A stretch of DNA of 64,000 nt from assembly GCF_030463565.1 (NCBI RefSeq), contig NC_134652.1, positions 11,385,397 to 11,449,396 of the forward strand, read 5' to 3'. The notes beneath the pieces were generated by a model that saw only the letters and a list, made by a program, of their open reading frames with translations, searched no databases and was not told the DNA's origin. Position numbers and translations under genes: made by a program. Positions 45,274 to 59,204 of the stretch are shown one piece after another; the stretch's first letter is position 1; every line of letters begins with the position of its first letter. This DNA comes from Pelecanus crispus. Lineage: Eukaryota; Chordata; Aves; Pelecaniformes; Pelecanidae.

Positions 45274-48200
45274 AAACAGACTTTTAAGATAACTGTAGAT
45301 GTTAAATACACACAAGTATGAACTGGCACCAGTCACTTTGCAGGAACTAAAAGCGTCTGATTTGTATCTTGACTTGCTGAGTCTGAGCATAACAACTGAC
45401 AGATAATTCTACTGATTTTGACTGGAAACTATGTAATACTGTGGATTTACATTGGTCTATTTGGGATCAGAATTTGTCCCCAAAAGACTAGTTCTTCTCA
45501 ACTCTGGCACAAAAAATATTTGGCATTGATCACTTCTGTTCCATCTGATAAGAAACATAGATGAAAAAATTAATGAAGCTGTCTCTGCGTAATCTCCAAC
45601 AAAGTAAAGCCATTCCCAGAAGCACTGAATGCCCTATATTGCATGTTAACTCTGGATACCATCCAGCACACATTCTGCCTGGCTGCATGGCTGTGACAGC
45701 AAGGCTCTGATGAAAGTCTGTGGACAGATTAAATTATCAGGTCTTTTCCTCCTCTAAAGCTTAATGACATAATGGAGGCTGCTCAAACATGAAGTGGGCA
45801 GACACAATGGATACAAATGAGCCTACATGCAGCTTGCAGCAACTTGTGAAGGTTTCATGGTATTTAGCTCCTGATGAAAATGAGAACTGCCTACTAAAGT
45901 AGAGGGTCTGCTGACATTCTGAAGCTCAGCACAATTTTGTTGTGTCCATGCAGAGCTTGGCTTCTGCATCAACTCCAGACTTTCAAATCCAATCCTGAAA
46001 CATGATCCAAGAACTGAAGCTTCCAATTCATTTGTTCAGTAGTTTTCATAGTTTGGCTCTGTTATTCTGCCTACACATTTACCTGAACATTTTGCTGTAC
46101 TTAACCTCCCCTACTGCCAGGATAAAATGTGGGCAAGAGAAGCAGACATGACAGTTTATGAACAGAGACTTTGACTATTGACCATTGAAACTGGAAGTAA
46201 AAAAATGGAGAAAATCTTTGTTGGTGACTTTAGACTTTGGATCTACAGACTAATAAAAGAGGGAAAAAAGCTAGTGTTCAAAGTGAGCGGTATCTGACGT
46301 GTAATATTTAGATGAGGAAAGTTTAAAGACCACTTGGATTGCTTCTAAGTGTTATCACAGTGCTGTAATTTGTTTAGGTGGTTAAACTTTTGTTGAAACA
46401 ACCAAATTCCATTTATAGTATAGATAGCCATAAAGATTTGATTTGTCAACGTCAATCCTGAGTAATTTACCTGAACAAGAGAGTAAACAATGATTTTTTT
46501 TTTTTCTTTAAGATACCGTGCTTTTGGTGGTGGAGCAGTAGATACATTGGTTTGCTATGATGTCTGTTACAGACCTTCATTTGTTGTTGTCTTGGACCTT
46601 ATCTGTTCACCTGTGCTTAACACAAAGGATAAGCCTTGGGGTTCAGCTCTTGTTCTGATATTCTGAGGAGCTCTGATCTGATTTGGGGTCCATCTCTAAT
46701 TTAGAAATTCTATAACAGGGGCTTTTTTTTTTCCTTTCAGACTAGAGGTAATGCCATTGATATTGATGAGGTGCCATTATAAACAAATACAGAGCTCAGC
46801 TATAACAACCAGCCTTTAAAATACAGATCTTCTGCTTACACATTGTTCCTGGAAAAGTGCAGAACCCCTATAACATTCTGAAATCTTTTCCTTCTACATG
46901 TGCTTCAGCTCAAGCCTTGACTGAGTCACTTTTGTCCTAATTAAAGACCAGGCTGAGTATAAGAAGTTCAAGTTGTGGCTTGTTGTGAGATACGGTGTCT
47001 GATGCTTTTGTGATTTAATTCTATGGACTTCATTAGATGCATAGATTTAAAAGACCAAAGAATTATGCTGTCTGGTGAGTACTAGCATGGTCTTTAATTT
47101 GCAGAGTAACAGTATGTATTTCTTTAGAAATAGGTTGAAACAGACCACTGGAGATAAATTTTAGAAGGCTTTTAAGATGATCATAGTGCAAGGTCACAAA
47201 AAGAGACATTGCTTTAAACTGTGGATCTGGATTTTAATTAAGCCTCTCTTGTTGAAGTTGCTTATTACTGATGAAGGCACTTGTGTTTTGGTGCCTAAAA
47301 GGTTCAGAAATTTAGGGACTGTATTGAGGTCGTTTCAATATCAATAGCACATGTAGCTTTTCAGGGTTGTGCAGATAAAGAATTATCAAATTCAATTTTG
47401 TGCCAACTGAAGCTGCTGACCTTGAAAGAAGCCATTTGCTTGACTAAAAATACATAGGCGTATATTGCAGTTCAGGGAAATACATCGAGAAAAAAATGTA
47501 GTGATACTCAACTTCAGGCAATCAGTACTTCCTGTGGCTAAGTTATAACCCCTGGGTCATGTTTAGTAAGGGTTTGGAATGAGGTGAGTAAGTGACTTTG
47601 TAGACCTGATTAATCAATGTATGACGTACAGGTGTGTTAACATGCTCGAATGCACATCTATGGCATTTACACTGCAGTCACTGCAATAGACTTGCCAAAC
47701 GGATGAATTGGATGCTTTTTGGTTTAGCTACAGCAAATATAATTCTGAAAAGGTACTTTAGCCTGTGGGAAGTCCTGAAAAATAACTAAACAGACTTGTC
47801 ATGGTGTGCACTTAAGCACAGATATTTTACTTGAATCTCCATTGTGTTCAGTGGGGCTTCTCCCGTGTTTTAAGCTAGCATGTTTCCCAGATTTAAGTTG
47901 CTATGGACAGAGAGGACTCTGCAATAAATATTACCAGAACAGGGATTTTTCTTGGGTTTGGATGGCAGCAGAAGTACGTGCATAGTTGATTCTGGCTTGG
48001 GTAGGGGGTGAATTAGAGGACTTGAACTTGCAGCTCATCTTGCAATGATTCTAATAGCGAATGAATTCAAGACAAAATGCGTCACATAAAATTCTACACC
48101 GTTTATGACCTTGTGGTTTAAATTGCAATCACCTAGTTACCTTTGATTGATAACACTACTAGATCTTATGCAGCAACTCAATGAGATGGCTATTGATATA

Positions 48201-49164
48201 CTGCTGACTTACCTCAAGACCCGTGACCCAGCCCCAAATGATTTGGAGAAGACCTACTGCTCATGTTGCAAACTTTTCTTACAAGATTTCATGCCACAGC
48301 TGGGGCAGATGACCATGTTTTGTCATCTGCCTGTTCAGGGCAAGCTCAGACATAGACTGTTTGGGTTACATCTTCTGTTTCAGAGCATGTGGGATATTTC
48401 ATGTGAACAAGATAAAATGAGACTCAGTCACTGTACCAGTAAGCCATGCTGGATTTGTTCCTGATGTCCAATGAAGAATATGCAGTGCTGAAAACTTTGT
48501 TAAAAAGAAAAAAAATTACAGAAAGAGGAAAACAATTACAGAGTAAAGAGAATGCAAGAGAACAGAAAACATGCTGTTCATGCTGGCTGTAAACAGACAA
48601 GCAGCCTATTCTGCGTTGGTAGTTTCATGACCTTTGTCACCAGTGGTATTGGACTACTTGTGAAGTCTTGATTGTGTAAAAGTTTGAAGGTCAAAGAAAA
48701 TTATTTGAGCAGAAAAAAATGCTGGTAGACATTTGGAGCAGCCATTGGTAGTCCCTTTCTGCAGGACACTGCTGGTACCCTGAGCAACGTGGAGGGCACC
48801 AAGTGCTGTCTGCTGCTTCTCCTGGATCTTTTCCTGGTATCTGAATTTGTTTGCTTACGTTGCTGGCGGATTTGGAACTTCTTCAGCTGTTCTGGTTGCA
48901 TTCAGTTGCAAAGCAAATTAAACCGCCCATCTTGCATAAAATGCACGTTGTGCCTGTTGACAAGCTGAGCAGAGGAGTGTGTCCATTGCTTCACAAGGCT
49001 GCATGTGTTCATTCAGTTCTCACTGGAGAACCAAGGGCAATATTTGAAATGCAAACAAACATAAAACCCAAGCAAATAAACAAAAACTAGTATTGCCTTC
49101 ATTCTCCCCCATCACCTGCCAAACTTTTCTGTCCAGGATGAGAATTTCTACCCTGCCTATAAGT
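45274..49164. other. non-genic stretch
   Basis: No coding exon, RNA gene or mobile element recognised. The longest open frame (48147-48464, plus, 105 codons) has no recognisable domain and no splice or start context of note. Confidence 0.5.
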
Positions 49165-50295
49165 GGTGGGTTGACCCTGGCTGGACATCACGTGCCCACT
49201 AAAGCCACTCTATTGCTCCCTTCTCATCTGGATGGGGGAGAGAAAATATAACAAAAGGCTTGTGGGTCGAGATAAGGACAGAGAGAGATCACTCAGCAAT
49301 TACCATCACAGGCAAAGCAGACTCAACTTGGGGAAACCAGTTTGATTTATTACCAATCAAATCAGAGCAGGATAATGAGAAATAAAACCAAATCTTAAAA
49401 ACACCTTCCCCCCACCCCTCCCTTCTTCCTGGGCTTAACTTCACTCCTGATTTTTCTCTACCTCCTTCCCCACCAGTGGCACAGGGAGATGGGGAATGGG
49501 GGTTGCAGTCAGTTCATCACACGTTGTCTCTGCTGCTCCTTCCTCTTCAGGGGGAGGACTCCTCACACTCTTCCCTTGCTCCAGCATGGGGTCCCTCCCA
49601 TGGGAGACAGTCCTCCACAAACTGCTCCAGCGTGGGTCCTTCCCATGGGCTGCAGTTCTTCATGAACTGCTCCAGCATGGGTCCCTTCCACAGGGTGCAG
49701 TCCTTTAGGAGCAGACTGCTCCGGTGTGGGTCCCCCATGGGGTCACAAGCCCTGCCAGAAAACCTGCTCCAGCCTGGGCTCCTGGGTCCACAGGTCCTGC
49801 CAGAAGCCTGCTCTGGTGCGGGCTTCCCACAGGGTCACAGCCTCCTTTGGGCATCCACCTGCTCCTGTGTGGGGTCCTCCCCAGGTGCAGGTGGATATCT
49901 GCTCCCCTGTGGGCCTCCATGGGCTGCAGGGGCACAGCTGCCTCACCAGGGTCTTCACCAGGGGCTGCAGGGGAATCTCTGCTCCAGTGCCTGGAGCACC
50001 TCCTCCCCTCCTTCTGCACTGACCTTGCTGTCTGCAGGGCTGTTCCTCTCACATATTCTCACTCCTCTCTCTGGCTCCAGCTGCCATTGCGCAGGGTTTT
50101 TTTCACCCTTCTTAAATGTGTTATCCCAGAGGTGCTGCCACTGTCGCTGATGGGCTCAGCCTTGGCCAGCGGTGAGTCCGTCTTGGAGCCGGCTGGCATT
50201 GGCTCTGTCGGACGTAGGGGAAGCTTCTAGCAGCTTCTCACAGAAGCTGCCCTTGTAGTCCCCCTGCTACCAAAACTTTGCTGCACAAACCCAGT
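49165..50295. mobile_element. solo-LTR-like block of an avian endogenous retrovirus, with internal repeats
   Basis: A GC-rich block of about 1.1 kb from GGGTTGACCCTGGCTGG to ACAAACCCAGTA that matches in style and wording a LTR family common in songbird genomes. It contains about nine imperfect copies of a 40-50-base unit built on CTGCTCCAGCRTGGGTCC between about 49575 and 50000. No gag, pol or env remains, so it is a solo LTR or fragment. The retroviral orientation and precise family were not determined. Long open frames across it (up to 224 codons at 49476-50150) reflect the repeat units and lack of stops, not a gene. Confidence 0.8.
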
Positions 50296-53200
50296 ATTAT
50301 ACATGATGCAACTGCCGTCTCCGATGGAGAGAGATGAACAACAGTAACACTGAGGCAATCTCACACTTCACTGCTAGTGGTACTTGCCTCATCTCTCTAT
50401 TACTGTTGTGCTGCATCCCATATACCCATTTGTTTTCTTTCCAACTGAAGTGTGATAAACAATACATGACAAGCTGTAAAATCTGACCTGCCCTGAGTTG
50501 CAATATATATTCAGTCCAAACTCAGGATGCCATTGAAACAATTAAACCAAAATGCTCTGATTAATTAGGCTTATTTAATTAAAATCTGTTGACAGGCAAA
50601 GAAGTTGGAGGCAGCAGAATAAAAAGAGGAGTAAGAGGGAAGTACAGTGTCTGAGGTTTGGGTGTACTGCTAGTTGGTGACAGCGTGGTCTCAGTGTGCC
50701 CTTCAGTACCAAGGAAGGACTCCTGTCTGTTACAGTGCTGCAATAGCTCTTGCTGTGGTGAACCTTGCCAATGCCTTGGTTAATGGGCCAGACACCTTTG
50801 AGCTTGTTGTGGCATTTTGAGCACCTTGGAACACTTCCTACCCACATGGCAGCCGGAAGCTGGGCTCAGCTATCCAGATTGCCGTCAACAGTCATTTCAG
50901 AGCAGTCGTCCTTAGGTAACTTTATCCTGGCTTTTGTTTATGCTGACTGTGTTTGCGATGCCAAGTAGTCTCTTAATGCCTTCACCTGTCAGGTTCAGTA
51001 GAGGAATGTTTCAGCCCTTTTGGACCAGATTGTACAGAAGCAGCTGAGGTGGAGTGTGTGTTTCTGTGGTTTGCTTTCCCCCCCACCCCAGTCCTGCAGT
51101 TCTGGGGTTCTTTTATTTGAGAATAGTGCTTGGACCAATGTCTTCCCAATTTCAGTGGAAGTGCTGGCAAGGGAGGTTTTGCCTAATATCTGACTCAGAC
51201 TTGCATCTGTCATCTTTGGCAAGACCTAGTTTGACTGCTGCTTTCCAGTAGATGCAATAATACTGTGTTCTTTTTCCAGGCTTTTCTGGAGGAATACATT
51301 GAGGGAAGACTATTGCTCTGAGAAGCCAGGAGGATTTTATCAGGGAGCTCTGTCCCCTCTGACACATTTCTTCTGCTTCTGAGCTCACAGGTTATTGCAG
51401 TGCATGCATCTCAGAGCACGATACTCAAATAATTTATCTCTCAGTAAAAAATACTGACATTCTAGTGACACCCCAGTGCTCCTGCCGGTAGTTGCTAAAA
51501 TGACACGAGACTTTGTGACAACAAGCTGGGAAATTTGGGGTGAGGAGGAGATTGAAGATTGCTGCTTCTGTGTAACGTAGTGTTAACACGGTGCTCCTGT
51601 GACTTCTTGTCCACTTGTGGTGAGACCTGCCTTTGATGTATATTGCCTTGTGCCTGTGCCAGATCGTGAAGCATATTTCTTGTGCTATGAAGGTGGTATT
51701 TTCTGTTAGGAAGTGGGAGGGAAGGGGGCTTGTTTGTCTGTAAATTATAACAAATGACAGAAGAGAAAGCACTTAACAGCAAACGCAGGCAAGTAGCGTT
51801 CTTCAGCTCTACCGAGCTCTTGAGCCCTCAGTGGTTGCTGCCAAAGCCTTTTTGCAGTCAGTTCTATCATTTTCTGCTGCAAAGAGCCGATTTCTGTTCA
51901 GGGTGTTTCCTACAAAGTACTTTCTGGAAGATACCAGTCTTAGAGATGGTTGGGAAGGGGTTTTCTTTTGTCTCTAGCAGTTTCAGAAAGCTGAGTGAGC
52001 TCTGTTTTGCTTTGAGGATCTTCCAAGCCTTGAAAAGCAAGAGGTCAGTTTTAGCTGAACAAAATTGCATTATTTTTTTCTGAAATGCTGAAGCACAATG
52101 TCCTGGCACTTTCCAGCTGGGCTTGGGTGTTTTGCAATATAATTTGCTGCCGTTGATACAAACCTGAGAAATACTTTAACTGTTGAGAAGCAGACTGTGT
52201 CTTCAGCCCCAGTCTTGTACATGCTGGGATGGCACTTCACACACTAGCTTGTGCTGCTTCGAGTACCTTTTAAGCCTGAGGCAGCTATTTCATCCACACC
52301 GCAGTGTGCACTGCCAAGATTAGTCTTTGTACCATGGGACAGTACTGTCTTTGAGGCCACTTGGAGCTCCTGAGTGTTGCCTCTTCTTTGGCACACAGCC
52401 TGCTCCTTTCTTAACCTTTCAAATACAACACCTGCCATAGTATGGTTTTCCCCAAGACTGTGCTTTGAGTTTCTCTGACAGTCTGTCTGTAGCTTTAAAT
52501 GAATTAGCTATGACTGCAATCACAGCATTTTGACTCACTCTGTAGCAATCCAAAGAAGGTGCTTCCTGGTAGAAGTATGCAATAGGAAGGCAAATGCTAG
52601 AAAATATTCCCGCAACACCACATTTCTGTTTATAACTGGTAACATCCAACTTAAAATCTTCCTTGAGGCAATTATGGCATCCAAGCAGGGCCCATGTCTG
52701 TATCATATAATGCAATCTGTCCGTCTGATTGCAGGAAAATGCAATAAATGCTATAAATTCTATAAATGTCAAATCAGCATCATCGGTGAGAAATGGATCA
52801 TTAATTATATAAGTATTTGGCAGGTAATTCTGAATAACAGAGGAACATGTGGACAGTGTTAATCTGTTCGGTCACTTTGTGAAGACTAAAAACTGCTGGA
52901 ACAGTGTCTGCTCCATATACTGTGTATACTCCAGAAAAAAGACTTGTTCTGTGATAACACCTTTTGTTGTCCTCTTCTGGGTTCTGAGGTCCCAAGCGTA
53001 GTCACATTTCAGCCCATGGTGTGGAGCGCAGGTCATTGCAAGACTTCCTCCTGATATGCAGTCACATACCATACTTCATTTTAAACACCTACATATTGTA
53101 GTAATACCTTTGGTGTAAGTAATATCATTATTTCATATTGGAGTAGTACATCCAGATCCCAGCTTGCTGACCATATGTAAGGAGAGGGTCCCATATTCAA

Positions 53201-54980
53201 AGGTAGAGCAGGAACTAATGTAGAAGGTGTTTGACTTCAGCCTCCCAACAAAGCTGGAGGAGAACCCAGGGCTCTGGAGATTCTGCCAAGTGCTGGAAAT
53301 GATCAGTCTTTGTTTACTTTCCTTCTCTTCTATTTCATTCAAAAGTGGTGCACACTGGTGCTTTTAAATTATTTTTTTTTTCGGATTAAGTTTTTGCAAG
53401 AAGACACATTAGGAAACACTTCTGTAACAGCCAGCTAGATCTCATCTCACTTGCATTCTCTTTATCTCCAAATTTTGCAATCCATGTTTGTTTTTAAAAA
53501 AAAAAAACAAAACACAAAACAAACCCAAACCTATGATGTTTGTCTTGGGAGGTAGGTATATCCAGGCAGGTATTGATGGCTTCACTTAGTTCTGTGTAGT
53601 CACTGGTGTAGTTTATATTCCTTAGTACTACTTCATTATTTAGAAAAAATTAGCACCCATGCTGTTGCTGGGATCCTCCGCTTTTTTCTTGTGGGTTGCA
53701 GTGCTATTTGCTGTCTTCCAGTCTTGCAGTAAGTCCACATGCTCTTCAAAAATACATACCGGTATACATTGATTCATTATCTCACAGATTTCCATGTATA
53801 AAATAGTTGTCATAAGAGTTAGGAACTTAGAATTTCTTCTTTTCCCTTCTCCATCTCCTTTCTTTTTCCCATCTCCAGCCCCAAAGTACAAATGCACAAA
53901 GCAAGTGATCATATAGTAGCTGTTAGTCAAGACTGGCACGTGGAACTAGATATTCTAGAGAAGATACTCCTCATACATAAAACCATAAAACTCTCCTAGC
54001 ATCTTTTAATGAGCTTGCTATGAAAGACCAGAACATGCATTGTGTCACAGGGGAGAGCAGAAGAGATCAACAGTATCATTTAAGTCTTGACTCTGTGGCA
54101 ACAAGGAGTTGTTAATATCAGCTAAGCACCTCTGCTCAAGAAGTGGACAAAGCAAGCAACATTTTTTTTTTTACTTAGTTTTTTTGTCTTCGGTCACTCA
54201 CCTCTTTCAGTAGAATATCAGTTGTTGTTTCTGTAACCTCCTTAGCACTGTTGTTAGCTTCTTGCTCTTTGCTGTTCAGTCTGCTTACTCAACCATCTTT
54301 TATACTGTGACAGCTACACCCTCATGTAATAATAACTTGTTTTTATGCAGTGCACTCACCTTAGTGATTTACCCAGCCTACTCACAAGCTTACAAACCTG
54401 AAAACACTGTTTCCATGGGACACTGTCTACCAACTGGATTTCTAGTCTGTTAGTGGTATGTTTTATGTGATTACAAGATCACCTCAAGTATGGCTTCAAA
54501 GTTCTATAGCAAATGGTGTAGAATTGCTATAGATCTATATGGTGAAGAAGAATTTCAGTATGGAATGGATTTTTTTTCCCATTAAATTGCAATGATTTGG
54601 AAAAGGATTTTCTCAGTGAAGCGACTTTGACAGTAGAGAGTTTCCATATGCTTTTCAGACATTGAAACTTTTCTAATGGAGGTTCAGTGCCCAGAGTTAA
54701 AATAGAGTTTAAAATTTAAAAAGTCAATAACCTTCTCAGAGAATAACTTTGCAGAGAGCCCTTGTGATTGTTGGTTCCAGTCATCTTAAGACAATGCATT
54801 TAAGTGACTGCCCGTTATGTGGATTTCTACTGGAGGCTGGGGGAAGTCCCTCTCAATTCTTCCTCAGTTTGCACGGCCTGAAGCTTGAGCAGTTGCCTGT
54901 TGCTGCAGAGAATGTTATTCTTTAACAGTGTGGGCTGTGGCTCTATGCTCTGAGGGATCTTGCTGTAGTGTTGTAATAAT
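50296..54980. other. non-genic stretch
   Basis: No coding segment recognised. It includes an A-rich low-complexity patch at about 53497-53525 (AAAACAAAACACAAAAC type). Open frames of about 110 codons at 51434-51782, 51754-52083 and 52419-52862 overlap on opposite strands and match nothing I recognise. Confidence 0.5.
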
Positions 54981-55118
54981 CATAGAATCATAGAATGCTT
55001 TAGGTTGGAAGGGACCTTGAGAGATCATCAAGCCCAACCCCCCTGCAGTAAGCAGGGATTGAACCTGTGAACTTGGTGTTATTAGCACCATGCTCTAACC
55101 AACTGAGCTAACCAATCC
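54981..55118 (-). mobile_element. tRNA-Ile-derived SINE with CR1-type tail, copy 2 (inverted)
   Basis: On the minus strand the sequence begins GGATTGGTTAGCTCAGTTGG, continues TGGTGCTAATAACACCAAG and GGTTCAATCCCTGCT, and ends with CAAGGTCCCTTCCAACCTA and ATTCTATGATTCTATG. It is closely similar along its whole length to the copy at 45133-45273 and in the opposite orientation. The differences between the copies are scattered point changes, so they are independent insertions of the same family. Confidence 0.9.
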
Positions 55119-58100
55119 TTTCTACTGAGTCCAGATAGAGAATGTCGAAGCACAGCTAATGCAGCTATCCCTGCTCATGACTACCTTGCTGGGCTCCTGC
55201 TCAGGTTGCAGAGAAAAATATGCAGTTTCCTGTGCTGTCACAGGGTTGGTGCAAACAGCATTACATTCTTCTGTGGAAGAGTGGTTAGCTTTTATCTTGC
55301 AACATTTTTGTGTACTCGATTACTTTTTTTATTTCTTACTGACCTTCTTTTCCCAAGCCAAAAGATTTTTTAATTTTTTTTTTTTAATCAGAGACTACAT
55401 AAGGGCAGAACTTGTTCAGCCCCTTTGAAATACTGCATATAAATCTTGATAGAGAGAAAAACATAGCAAAAAAAAATTATCTATTGCTGATAGCGTAACA
55501 GTTACTTAGGTAACACATGATACCATATAGTTACCTCTGTTTGTCCTCTGCTTTTAATCACTGTCATCTGTTGCATCCTCTAACTGTCCTGCAAGCTCTT
55601 CAGTTTCAATATGGTCCCTTCCAGTGTGAATGTCAGGCCAAAAACATTGAAATTCAGTCTTTGATCTAGGTATTCCAATAATACAAAGAACAATGTTTTG
55701 ATAGAGGAAGTTAGCCAAGTTAACCCATTTAACATGTGGGTTAAAGATCTGGAAAAAAGCCGTAACTATAGCTTTTTCTAGAGCTTAACAGGTGCTGTGT
55801 GAAAACCCTCCTGAAACCATCATGGTAAGGAAAACATCTGTTTGTTCTTGATTTCAAAATGGGAAAGTAGTTGTATTTCCTACTATCTAAAAGGTAGGAA
55901 AAAATGCTGAAGAAGATGTTACTATGAAAAAGACAGGATGTTTCAGAGGACATAGCACTGCTCAATATGCAAAAATGTAGAGTGCATAACCCACTGAAAT
56001 AAATTGCAGGGTGTTTAGACTTCACCTGTGTGAGCAAGCGAAGAGAAGGTATGTGTCTGTAGATCTGAGAAGCTCCCAAGCTGCCTCTTATTATTTGCTG
56101 CTCTGGAGTGAATATCCTTTGCTGTATCCTACCCAAGGATAACAGCAGTAAACCTCAGCCCTGCCAGAGGGAATAAGGTGGTGTGAGCAATTTCACTTTC
56201 TTAACGGCTGAACACAGTGGCTCACGTTTGTTTCTGAAGGTACAAGAATGCTGCCAGATAATTGAGTCATGGGGTTTAAAAGCAAGGTTTATTGGTTGAC
56301 CTGTATATATGGGTGGCTGGCAGACTTACTTTCATGAGCGGTGGAGAGGCGGAAAGTCTACAGGACAGTTTTTTACTGACAAAATTGCTCTCTGGACAAA
56401 GAGTTATCTGGCTGTATTGTAGGTGTAGTTGTGGAGGGTAAGGATTAGCTTCTGAATATAAAGATTATTGGATCTCTGGGTTTTGTTATGAAATGCTCAG
56501 ACTGATAGAAGTGAAATGTTTTCTTCCTCTGGTCTTCCCTGAGATTAGCGCCCATCACGTGAACTAGTTACACAGGTGCTCAACTATACTGTGAAGCTAA
56601 CAACGATTTGGCAGCACTGTTAGTGAGTCTAGTAGCAGCTCCTATGGAACAGCCATTTCAGCAGGCCAATAATAATCTGCAAATTGCTCGTACTCTTTGG
56701 AGCTGATATGTCAGAACTTTACATTGAAATTTGAAGGCAGCTTTGGGGGTGGAGAATAGAGAGAAAGGGCATTTGGCCTTTATGTGTCAGCAGCTGGAGA
56801 AGCGATCATCGCCAGTATCGCGCATTCCTGAGAAAATAGGCTTTGAACGATGTAGTTGCAGATAAAAATGGAGATAAATCAGGACATCCTTTTTCTCTCT
56901 AATTTTGTTCTTTTATGCCATAACTGTAAAAAACTCAAATTTACATGTTTCTAAACTGCATTCTTTGGCTGGGTACTTCCGAATGTGCTCAGTAGACCTT
57001 ACTCAGTTGGTTAACTTCAGTTATGATATCATCAATGACATAAAGCTGTTAAAAATCAGCCTTACAAGGTTTTCTCAAGGAGAAAGTTGAGGTTTGGAAG
57101 AATATTCCAAATCTAGTAATACAACACATATGGAAATCTCCAAAATTTGGGATTTAATCTTTACTTTTTGGTTTGCTCCAAACTCTTGAAGAACTTACCT
57201 GAAGAGCTGGGGAAATACCTGGATCAATAGATTTATTCTGGGTATGAATTTGTCCCATAAACCACAAAATCACAGCTTTTGTGATTTATGCCAAGTTGGT
57301 AATTTTTCTGCTGTATGCTAACTGTATTAGATAATAGCCTAAGATTTCTCTTGGAATTTGATTATGGTACTATAAAGTATGAAAATAACTGAAAACTGTG
57401 GGGGACCAATAAAGCCAAACTGATCTGTGAGGTGAAAAGCAGAAGCCAATGGCAGTTGCGATTAGTGAAGACTATAGAACAGTGCAGAGTTGCATGACAG
57501 AATAACTTTTTGCCTTCTATTTTCTGACAAAAAAAGGCCATCTGCTTGTCACCATCTCTAGGATACCTTTTTGCCCTTCTGACTGGAATATCCCTATGTT
57601 TTGGTATGATCAGACAGCAAAGCTGGTCAGTGTCCTCTGATACTTCTGTCAAAATTGTGTCCCCCCTGCAGCAACTACCAGAAGTACTTTGTAAATGTCC
57701 TCTGGCTGGACCTCTGCTGCATTACTTGGAAGCCCACATGAGGTTGCTCTGTAGGATTAAGCAGATGAATTGTGGACCTCTGTGGCAAAGCAGATCAGTC
57801 AGTGTCACCATTGCTGCTAAGCTCAGATACAACACAGAAGATGCAACCCTTTACCAGGAAAATGTCAAGTACATATCATCTGCTGCTAGAATTAAGTTTC
57901 AGTTTAAATACAGTTTTCCTTTGTCTGTCAAATCTGTTGGTGGTATTCTTGCAAAGTGTCAGCAGGAATCCATTAAGGGAGCAAAAATAAGTACAAATCA
58001 GCTTGGCTTTATCAGAATTTTACTCTTAGTCTTTCTTACCTGGGAAGGTAAGAAAGTGCTGTGCTGAGGTAAGAAAGGAGTCTAATGCACAGCACTTGTC

Positions 58101-59194
58101 TCTTATACTGTGGGATATAGAAATGGGATAGTGTTGCAAGTGGTGATTATTTCCTTAGTGCTTATTAACAGTAAATAAATGCTTCCTAGTTTGTTCTTAA
58201 TATTCAAGTGTGTAATAAACACTTGGTCAAAGGCTGTCAGTTTTTGAGGATATATGCAGTTCCCAAAGACTATAGCATTTCCAGAACTGTGGACGCCAAC
58301 CTTACTGTTAGCTGTTTAAAGGATGATTTGTATTTCTTACTAACTCTTGCAGAAAGCGTGTGAAGCTTTATAAAAAGGAAATGTTCCTCTCCGTGCTAGA
58401 ATGCAGCTCAGGTACTGTGCTCTTAGTGAATATTGAAAACTGCTGTTGTGACTAATACTGCAACCATCCTCTTCACAATTTATTTTATGGACTTCATTAC
58501 GTTACACATTTCAGTAGCGTAGCGCAAGTCAGAACACTCAGCAAGGATTACTGTGTGCCTAACACTGTGACACAGAGACAAATGGCATCTCCATCTAGAA
58601 TAACCACTAGCTTAAAAACACAATTCATCCACACGGAGCAAAACTCTGAATGTAAATGGATATCTGATCCAGTTGTTGGAATATCTCTAATTAGGATGTC
58701 TGTACTCAGGACCATTTCATAGCAGTCTGCATCTGAGCTCTGTAGGAATTTGCTGTGCGCATCTTGCAAGTGCACGATTTATGGAAGCTGTGATCACTGA
58801 AGGTCTGCCTCTTATGTAGTTTGCAAACTCATTGTTAGGCCATTTTTAAAATACATATATATTATCTTCTGTCATGTTACCTTAGAAGGACATATAATTC
58901 TATATTGCAACAATAGACAGCCCAAGCACAGGCCATTGAGTCTAGCTAGGTAAAGTATACACAAATAAATGATCTTTTGACAGACTTCTTGCTGGCATTG
59001 TACTTGGCCCCAAGACCATGCTGATAGCATGTGCTGCTTTCCCCTTTGCTTGGTGCATCCTAACTGTGCAGGAGGAGGACTTTGCTCTACTTACTGTAGA
59101 TTAAGCATTTTGCTCTCGCCTGGGGGGAGGGGAGGAGAAAAGTGCTCACATATGAAACTAGGAACACAATAAACTCTGACCTAAATCACTCCCA
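55119..59194. other. non-genic stretch with one unusually long ORF and a hairpin
   Basis: No known gene recognised. It contains a 173-codon plus-strand open frame at 57546-58067 without recognisable domains, and a hairpin with repeated splice-donor-like sequence at 58031-58077. The rest is AT-rich. Confidence 0.5.
58031..58077. repeat. hairpin plus a third repeat of AGGTAAGAAAG
   Basis: CTTTCTTACCT (58031-58041), a 4-base loop, then its exact reverse complement AGGTAAGAAAG (58046-58056), and a further direct copy of AGGTAAGAAAG at 58067-58077. The repeated unit contains GTAAGA, a consensus splice donor. Confidence 0.85.
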
Positions 59195-59204
59195 CTCGTG
59201 ACAT

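Noticed and set aside
49476-50230. 224- and 168-codon ORFs resembling a Ser/Gly/Leu-rich protein
   Set aside because: They are translations of the repeated units inside an LTR-like block; open frames exist in several frames on both strands.
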